Below are positions 59,174-64,000 of a stretch of 64,000 nt of DNA, in pieces. The DNA is taken from positions 1 to 64,000 of the forward strand of contig JBAUHI010000024.1 in NCBI GenBank assembly GCA_049680185.1. The letters run 5' to 3'. The notes under the pieces are model-generated. The model made no database searches, was not told the DNA's origin, and saw only the letters and a list, made by a program, of their open reading frames with translations. Positions within the stretch are counted from its first letter, which is position 1; each line of letters begins with the position of its first letter. The stretch is from CAMLHU01 sp049680185. Lineage in GTDB: Bacteria > Gemmatimonadota > Gemmatimonadetes > Gemmatimonadales > GWC2-71-9. Both the position numbers and the translations under genes were made by a program.

Positions 59174-59788
59174 CTAGCGGCCGAGCCGTCGCTGGATCTC
59201 CGCCCACGCCTCATCGGCCACGTCGGCGGGGGTTCGCGAGGCATCGAGGTGGACGATGTGTGGTCCGGTCGCGGCGCGGTACGCGGCACTGACTCGCTGG
59301 TGGAACGCGTCCTGCTCCCGCTCCATCCGGTCGGGGCGTTTTCTATCCGCCGCCTGGCGCGCGGCCCCGACGCCAGGCGGAATGTCAAGGACGAGTGTCA
59401 GGTCCGGGTGCAGCCCACCGGTCGCGACCGCGTTCGCGGCAGCCACCGCGTCCCTCGCCAGGCCCCGCCCCGCGACCTGGTACGCCATCGTCGAAAGGTC
59501 GAATCGGTCCGCCACGACGACGGCGCCCGAGGCCAATTGCGGCCGGATCACCTTCTCGACCAGGTCGGACCGCGCCGCGAGCATCAGAAAGAGCTCGGCG
59601 CCGGCCCCGGTGTGGGACCCCGGATCGAGCGCCAAGGCCCGGGCCGCTTCCGCCAGCGGCGTGCCTCCAGGCTCGCGGACCAGCTTCACGACCTGCCCGG
59701 CGGCACGGAGGCGTGCATCGAGCGCGGCGACGAGCGTGGTCTTGCCGGCGCCCTCGGGGCCCTCGACCACCAGGAAGAAGCCGGTCAT
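59174..59788 (-). CDS. tmk: Thymidylate kinase
   Basis: dTMP kinase supplies dTDP for DNA synthesis. The 204-residue P-loop enzyme shows VVEGPEGAGKTTLVAAL, KLVREPGGTPLAEAAR, AARSDLVEKVIRPQLASG, VADRFDLSTMAYQ and LDIPPGVGAARQA. The ATG at 59788 overlaps the ylbF stop by four bases (ATGA). As usual the PE-G-GKT loop and lid are present and no fusion is seen. Confidence 0.96.
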   Translation of the reverse strand: MTGFFLVVEGPEGAGKTTLVAALDARLRAAGQVVKLVREPGGTPLAEAARALALDPGSHTGAGAELFLMLAARSDLVEKVIRPQLASGAVVVADRFDLSTMAYQVAGRGLARDAVAAANAVATGGLHPDLTLVLDIPPGVGAARQAADRKRPDRMEREQDAFHQRVSAAYRAATGPHIVHLDASRTPADVADEAWAEIQRRLGR

Positions 59789-60138
59789 CCGAGCGTGATG
59801 ATGCTGCTGGCGGCACCCTTCTCGATGCCCTCGCTGATGCGCTCGTTGACCTTCACCATCAGCTTCTCGAAGTTCGAGCGCGCCACGACATAGGCCTGCC
59901 CGATGACGCTGGTCTCGAGGTCGCGTACCGCGGTCTCGTATGCCTCCACCACGGCCGGGTCCGGCATCTTCCCCTCGGCCACCTGCGCGTCGACGTCCCG
60001 GGCGAGGGTCTGGATCTTTTCCAGTCGCGTGCGGGTCTCTTCATCCGCCCGAAGGTCCGTCTCCGACCGCCGCAACGCCTTGGTCTCGGTCGCCTGCCCG
60101 ATCAGCCGTCCGAGCTCTTCCGCCTTGTCCCAGATCAC
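59785..60138 (-). CDS. ylbF: YlbF/YmcA-like protein
   Basis: The 117-residue all-helical product belongs to the YlbF/YmcA family (DUF964). In Bacillus these act with YaaT on RNase Y and competence or biofilm control. Visible are WDKAEELGRLIGQATETKAL, RLEKIQTLARDVDAQVAEGK and EKLMVKVNERISEGIEKGA. The GTG start is directly next to the prmC stop and the end overlaps tmk by four bases. Whether an RNase Y is present cannot be judged from the window. Confidence 0.85.
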   Translation of the reverse strand: MIWDKAEELGRLIGQATETKALRRSETDLRADEETRTRLEKIQTLARDVDAQVAEGKMPDPAVVEAYETAVRDLETSVIGQAYVVARSNFEKLMVKVNERISEGIEKGAASSIITLG

Positions 60139-60990
60139 TTAAGCCTCGCTCCGCCGCGCGGTCAGGTACCGGTCGCGGCCGAAAAGATCCTGATGCACCT
60201 CCACCGCCGCCCAGCCGAAGTGCCGGGCAGAGGCCGCGCTCGCCGAGCCGCGCTGACTGTCGATCTCCATCACCAGCCATCCACCGGAACGCACCACCGC
60301 CCGTGCCTCGTCCAGCAACCGGCGGGTATGCGCCAGGCCATCGGCCCCGCTCACCAGCGCACCGGCGGGTTCCCACGCCTTCACCGACGGATCGAGCGCC
60401 GCATATTCGGCGTCGGTCAGGTACGGCGGGTTCGACACCACGGCGTCGAGCCCGAGCCCCGCGAGCGGTGCCACGAGATCGCCATGATGGAAGCGGATCG
60501 GGAGCCCGAGCGTCGCGGCATTCAAGGCCGCGAGCGCCAGTGCATCGGTCGAGCTGTCGGCGGCGTGGACAGTCGCGAAATCGGCTTCATCCGCCAACGC
60601 CAGCGCCAGACACCCCGACCCCGTGCCGATATCCGCCACCGTCCCGGTCGCCTGTCGCCGAAGCAACAGGTCGATCACTCCTTCGGTCTCCGGGCGCGGG
60701 ATCAAGGCCCGCCGGTCGGTGGCAAGCTCCAGGCGACGGAACCCGGTCCAGCCGATGATGTACGCAAGCGGCTCTCCCGCCGCGCGTCGTGCCACCGCGT
60801 CCTCGAACCGGCCGGCAGCCTCGTGTGTCACCGGCTCCCGCCGTGCAAGATAGGCCTCTGGAGCCGCCACCCGCCACAATCCGCTCCAGAGGCGCAGTGC
60901 CTCATCGACCGCGTCGTCGATGCCGGCGGCGGTGAGCTGCGCCCTGGCGGATGCCAGCAGGGCGTCGAGGGTGAGCGCCACGTCAGGCAC
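60139..60990 (-). CDS. prmC: Release factor glutamine methyltransferase PrmC
   Basis: PrmC methylates the glutamine of the GGQ motif in RF1 and RF2. The 283-residue SAM-dependent enzyme has GEPLAYIIGWTGFRRLELAT, the DIGTGSGCLALALA loop, AADSSTDALALAALNAATL and the catalytic VVSNPPYLTDAEY. The GTG start at 60990 overlaps the prfA end by eight bases, so RF1 and its modifying enzyme are translationally coupled. This is the usual partnership. Confidence 0.95.
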   Translation of the reverse strand: MPDVALTLDALLASARAQLTAAGIDDAVDEALRLWSGLWRVAAPEAYLARREPVTHEAAGRFEDAVARRAAGEPLAYIIGWTGFRRLELATDRRALIPRPETEGVIDLLLRRQATGTVADIGTGSGCLALALADEADFATVHAADSSTDALALAALNAATLGLPIRFHHGDLVAPLAGLGLDAVVSNPPYLTDAEYAALDPSVKAWEPAGALVSGADGLAHTRRLLDEARAVVRSGGWLVMEIDSQRGSASAASARHFGWAAVEVHQDLFGRDRYLTARRSEA

Positions 60991-62041
60991 CGGCCGCCTC
61001 CTCCCTGCTGGCCGCGCGCAGCGCATCGACGAGCTCGTCGATCCGGCCGTCGAGCACTTCGGCCAGGTTGTGCACCGAGAGGTTGATCCGATGGTCAGTG
61101 ACCCGGCTCTGCGGGTAGTTGTACGTGCGGATCTTGGCGGAGCGATCGCCGGTGCCCACCATCGCGCGCCGGTCGCGGGAGCGCGCCGATTCCTGTTCGG
61201 CGATCATCCGGTCCAGCAGCCGGGCCCGCAACACTTCCATCGCCTTCACCTTGTTCTGCAGCTGCGACTTCTGGTCCTGCTGGGAGACCACGACGCCGGT
61301 GGGGATGTGGGTGATCCGCACCGCACTGTCGGTGGTGTTGACGCTCTGGCCCCCCGGCCCCGACGACCGGAACACGTCGATCCGGAGGTCGTTCGGATTG
61401 ATGGTGACGTCCACCTCCTCGGCCTCCGGCAGCACCGCGACGGTGGCGGCCGAGGTGTGGATCCGCCCCTGCGTCTCGGTCGCGGGGACCCGCTGCACCC
61501 GGTGGACGCCGGCCTCGCGGCGAAAGAGCCCGAAGGCGTCCTCCCCGCGCACCGCGAAGATGACCTCCTTGTAGCCTCCGAGCTCGCTCGGGCTCACGCT
61601 GATCGCCTCGAGTTTGAGCGCCTTCCGCTCCGCGAAGCGGCGGTACATCCGCTCGAGGTCCGCCGCGAAGAGCGCCGCTTCGTCCCCGCCGGTGCCGGCA
61701 CGGATCTCGAGGATGGCGTCGCGGTCATCGAGCGGGTCGCGCGGGAGGAGGAGATCCTCGAGCCGAGCATCCATGGTGCTCACCAGCGGCGCCAATCGCG
61801 TGATGTCCGCCTTGGCCAATGCAACGAGCTCGGGGTCGGCCTCCTGGGCCAACTCCCGAGCTTGTTCGAGCTCTTCGCGCGATCGGGTGAGGCGTGCCGC
61901 CAACTCCACCACCGGCAGCAACCGCTTCTGTTCCCGGCCGAGGGACTGGAGCGCCGACCCATCGCGGACGGTCGCGGGGTCGGCCAGTCGCTGGGCGACC
62001 TCCTCCGCCCGGGCCAGCGCCTGGCGGAGTCGGGCGTCCAC
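60983..62041 (-). CDS. prfA: Peptide chain release factor 1
   Basis: RF1 reads UAA and UAG stop codons. The 352-residue product has the codon-recognition motif PAT (GVHRVQRVPATETQGRIHTS), GGQ in FRSSGPGGQSVNTTDSAVRI and the C-terminal domain (YNYPQSRVTDHRINLSVH). The GTG start is three bases after the rpmE stop. It overlaps prmC at its end, within the rpmE operon. Confidence 0.97.
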   Translation of the reverse strand: MDARLRQALARAEEVAQRLADPATVRDGSALQSLGREQKRLLPVVELAARLTRSREELEQARELAQEADPELVALAKADITRLAPLVSTMDARLEDLLLPRDPLDDRDAILEIRAGTGGDEAALFAADLERMYRRFAERKALKLEAISVSPSELGGYKEVIFAVRGEDAFGLFRREAGVHRVQRVPATETQGRIHTSAATVAVLPEAEEVDVTINPNDLRIDVFRSSGPGGQSVNTTDSAVRITHIPTGVVVSQQDQKSQLQNKVKAMEVLRARLLDRMIAEQESARSRDRRAMVGTGDRSAKIRTYNYPQSRVTDHRINLSVHNLAEVLDGRIDELVDALRAASREEAAGA

Positions 62042-62044
62042 GGG

Positions 62045-62260
62045 TTACGCCTGCGGCGTTTCTGCCGTCTGGTACTTGCGGCGGAACCGGTCGACGCGGC
62101 CGGCGGTATCCACCAGGCGTTGCTTGCCGGTGAAGTACGGATGGCAATGCGCGCACACTTCCACGCTGATGGCCGATGCCGTCGAGCGGGTCTCGAACTT
62201 GTTCCCGCAATGACAGGTCACCGTGATGGCCCGATACATCGGATGGATGTTGTCCTTCAT
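62045..62260 (-). CDS. rpmE: 50S ribosomal protein L31 (zinc-binding form)
   Basis: The 71-residue L31 starts at ATG 62260 with GGGAGCTGGAC ribosome-binding sequence. Zinc-binding cysteines are present as C-x-C (VTCHCGNKFETR) and CAHCHPYFTGKQR. DTAGRVDRFRRKY is the usual basic part. It is the first gene of rpmE-prfA-prmC-ylbF-tmk-ctp-(DUF2520-like). The C+ form is the zinc-replete variant. Confidence 0.97.
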   Translation of the reverse strand: MKDNIHPMYRAITVTCHCGNKFETRSTASAISVEVCAHCHPYFTGKQRLVDTAGRVDRFRRKYQTAETPQA

Positions 62261-62334
62261 GTCCAGCTCCCTCGCAAGCCCCGGACCGCACTCCCCGATG
62301 GAATGCAGCACCCGATGGCGGTCTAGAACCGTGT

Positions 62335-62364
62335 AATGTAACGGGTTAGGGGTTCGGGAAGCAA
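62335..62364 (-). promoter_or_regulatory. rpmE: Possible promoter of the rpmE operon
   Basis: On the - strand TTGCTT (62364-62359) and TACATT (62340-62335) are spaced 18 bases. Transcription would start near 62328, leaving a leader of about 68 bases. The rest of the 272-base divergent gap holds no gene that I can support. Confidence 0.5.
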
Positions 62365-62470
62365 CGGAGCGGGGCGGTGTGCGCGGCCAGAGGGCACCGG
62401 CCGAGGCCCCGTCGGCCTGGGTGTCCCCGTCCGAGGCCTCCCCCGCCCACCGCGGCTCGACCGGCACAGT

Positions 62471-62499
62471 TTGACACACCGAAACGCCGCAAGTAACCT
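62471..62499 (+). promoter_or_regulatory. Sigma-70-like promoter of the Crp/Fnr gene
   Basis: TTGACA (62471-62476), a perfect -35, and TAACCT (62494-62499) are spaced 17 bases. Transcription would start near 62506 and the gene at 62533. Confidence 0.7.
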
Positions 62500-62532
62500 A
62501 CTGGCCGATACTTCCACCCCCTGAGGTGCTGG

Positions 62533-63210
62533 TTGCCCCTTGCGTCCGCCGCTGTGCTCCAAAAGGTGCCTCTTTTCCATTCCCTCCCCGAGGGAGAGCT
62601 GGCCGCGTTCGGTGAGCTTCTGCGGGAGCGCGCCTATCCCAAGGGGAGCGTCATCCTCTTCGAGGACGACCCCGGGGACGCGCTCTACATCGTCGGCGCG
62701 GGCCAGGTCAAGGTGGTGTTGATCGGCGAGGATGGCCGGGAAGTGATCCTGTCGGTGCTGGGCCAAGGGAGCTTCTTCGGCGAGTTGGCACTGCTCGACA
62801 ACGAGCCGCGTTCCGCCCACGTGATCGCGATGGAGGATTCCTCCGTCCTGGCACTTCGGCGGGAGGATTTCCAGGCGCGACTGCGGTCCTCCCCCGAGGT
62901 GGCGATCGCCCTGCTCCGGGAGCTGTCCAGCCGGCTCCGGCGTGCCGACGAGAAGATCGGCGGATTGGTCCTGCTCGACGTGAACGGGCGGGTGGCCGAG
63001 CTGCTGCTCCGGCACGCGGATGAGGAGGGCGGCGAACGCATCACCCGCAAGCTCACGCACCACACGGTCGCGCAGATGATCGGCTCGAGCCGTGAGACGG
63101 TCTCACGCACGATGCGGGACTTCGTGGAGCGCGGGGTCATCCAAGTCACCCGGAAGGACATCACCATCACCGATCGCGCGGCGCTCCAGCAAGCCGCCCG
63201 GCGGTCGTGA
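62533..63210 (+). CDS. Crp/Fnr-family transcriptional regulator
   Basis: The 225-residue product has an N-terminal cyclic-nucleotide-binding-type domain (about 10-120): YPKGSVILFEDDPGDALYIV, VKVVLIGEDGREVILSVLG and FFGELALLDNEPRSAHVIA, the phosphate-binding cassette with Arg-Ser, compatible with cNMP binding. The C-terminal winged helix has HHTVAQMIGSSRETVSRTM, the recognition helix of Crp. There are no cysteines of the Fnr iron-sulfur type near the N-terminus, so oxygen sensing by FeS is unlikely. TTG 62533 follows TGAGGTG ribosome-binding sequence and the promoter above. The operator sites of this factor were not found by eye. Confidence 0.9.
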   Translation: MPLASAAVLQKVPLFHSLPEGELAAFGELLRERAYPKGSVILFEDDPGDALYIVGAGQVKVVLIGEDGREVILSVLGQGSFFGELALLDNEPRSAHVIAMEDSSVLALRREDFQARLRSSPEVAIALLRELSSRLRRADEKIGGLVLLDVNGRVAELLLRHADEEGGERITRKLTHHTVAQMIGSSRETVSRTMRDFVERGVIQVTRKDITITDRAALQQAARRS

Positions 63211-63271
63211 TGCCCGTCACGGGCATTCCCGGCGCGCGAGGCGAAGTTGTCCCGATGCTTGAGCGCCGCCG

Positions 63272-64000
63272 GTGAAATACGCCGCCACCTTCTGGGGGAC
63301 CCGCGGGTCCATCCCGACCCCCGGCCCGAGGACGGCGCGGTTCGGGGGCAACACCCCCTGCGTCGCGATCTCCGCCGGCGGCGACCGCCTGGTGATCCTG
63401 GACGCCGGCAGCGGGATCCGTCCCCTGGGCCGCGCGCTGCTCGATGCCCACCCGGGGGCCATGACGGCGGAGATCCTGCTCAGCCATACGCATTGGGACC
63501 ATATCCAGGGACTGCCGTTCTTTGCCCCGCTCAACCGAACCGGCAACACGGTGCGCATCTTCGGTCCGCGCCAGGGGGACGTCGCCCTGGAGACCATCAT
63601 CGACCGGCAGACCGATGCGACGGTCTTCCCCATCCCGATCAAGGCCCTGGCCGCCGAACTGACCGTGACGGAGATCACCCCCGGGCCCTTCGAAGTGGAC
63701 GGATTCCGGGTGGACACCTTCCGGCTCCGCCATCCCGGCATGACCCTCGCGTACCGCTTGACGCCGCACGAAGGGGGCGCCAGTATGGCCTACGTCACAG
63801 ACAACGAGCTGGGTCGGGGTGGATCTTATGATGTCCCGCCCGACTGGCGCCGGCAGCTGGTCCGGTTCCTGGGCGACGTCGACCTCCTGGTGCACGATGG
63901 GATGTACAGCGACGCGTTGGCCGAGGCTCGGGCAGGCTGGGGCCATTCGACCCCGCGCCAGGCCGTGGAGCTGGCCGCGGAAAGTGGGGCCCGGCACCTG
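63272..64000 (+). CDS. Metallo-beta-lactamase-fold hydrolase, 3' end cut
   Basis: The frame opens at GTG 63272 and runs to the window edge (243 codons, no stop), so the C-terminus is missing. It begins KYAATFWGTRGSIPTPGP and contains FGGNTPCVAI, LDAGSGIRPLG, the metal motif LSHTHWDHIQGLPFF and later AYVTDNELGRGG and LVHDGMYS, HSTPRQAVELA. This is the ribonuclease-Z/cAMP-phosphodiesterase-like group of MBL hydrolases. The best guess is a cyclic nucleotide or RNA phosphodiesterase. It lies 61 bases after the Crp/Fnr gene on the same strand, which would fit a nucleotide-signalling pair but does not prove one. Confidence 0.8.
   Translation, partial: MKYAATFWGTRGSIPTPGPRTARFGGNTPCVAISAGGDRLVILDAGSGIRPLGRALLDAHPGAMTAEILLSHTHWDHIQGLPFFAPLNRTGNTVRIFGPRQGDVALETIIDRQTDATVFPIPIKALAAELTVTEITPGPFEVDGFRVDTFRLRHPGMTLAYRLTPHEGGASMAYVTDNELGRGGSYDVPPDWRRQLVRFLGDVDLLVHDGMYSDALAEARAGWGHSTPRQAVELAAESGARHL

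Noticed and set aside
62261..62470. Riboswitch or attenuator in the rpmE-crp gap
   Set aside because: No conserved leader fold was recognised; only promoter boxes could be supported.

Overview
The window is a GC-rich (roughly two thirds G+C by eye, not computed), densely coded stretch of a bacterial chromosome carrying mostly housekeeping genes. It encodes LolA, TonB-C-like and SPOR proteins and putative outer-membrane barrels, so the cell has an outer membrane. It also has a DapL-type lysine pathway enzyme, DXP-dependent vitamin B6 synthesis (PdxJ) and the non-mevalonate isoprenoid route (IspE). Family mix and gene style suggest a Gemmatimonadota-like organism; this is inference and no marker gene was compared. 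I see no rRNA, CRISPR array or prophage. Many genes overlap by four bases (ATGA/GTGA), so long translationally coupled operons are the rule.

Left part (1-5524, + strand): a methionine/aspartate-family operon, metX (cut by the window edge), metB and asd, runs directly into tRNA-Ser(GCU), followed by gltX and a CapA-like lipoprotein. A block on the - strand (5521-22726) follows: TonB-C and lipoprotein genes, dapL, and a seven-gene chain (unknown gene, rsmI, DUF4159-like, DUF4175-like, TPR, Tat-exported protein, JAB-DinG helicase). trxA precedes it. mce and a small lipoprotein gene separate this from the next + block.

Middle (23963-36390, + strand): pdxJ, a degenerate-Hpt scaffold protein, a flippase-like membrane protein and ispE, then tRNA-Gln, prs, rplY, pth and ychF in the order seen in many bacteria. 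After ychF comes a compact element: a solitary GIY-YIG endonuclease gene held between near-perfect 36-bp inverted repeats. A Bax-inhibitor-1 family protein and a secreted M1 aminopeptidase follow. A convergent MFS gene (-) and a clear terminator close the block.

Right part (37763-64000): a giant GH18-deacetylase-glycosyltransferase fusion with an apparently leaderless promoter, an outer-membrane-like protein, the ribosomal operon rpsF-rpsR-(DUF2232-like)-rplI-fakA/fakB fusion-rsfS, a gluzincin-propeller-barrel fusion, a propeller-SPOR lipoprotein, smc, aroF and lolA. The opposing operon rpmE-prfA-prmC-ylbF-tmk-ctp-(DUF2520-like) runs on the - strand. A Crp/Fnr regulator and a cut metallo-beta-lactamase-fold gene end the window.

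The most unusual content is not in the core genes. It is (a) the GIY-YIG/inverted-repeat element, (b) a JAMM-domain N-terminal fusion to a DinG helicase, and (c) several intergenic arrays of 7-, 8- or 14-base units, some arranged as four units facing four inverted units, placed beside tRNA genes and upstream of biosynthetic genes.
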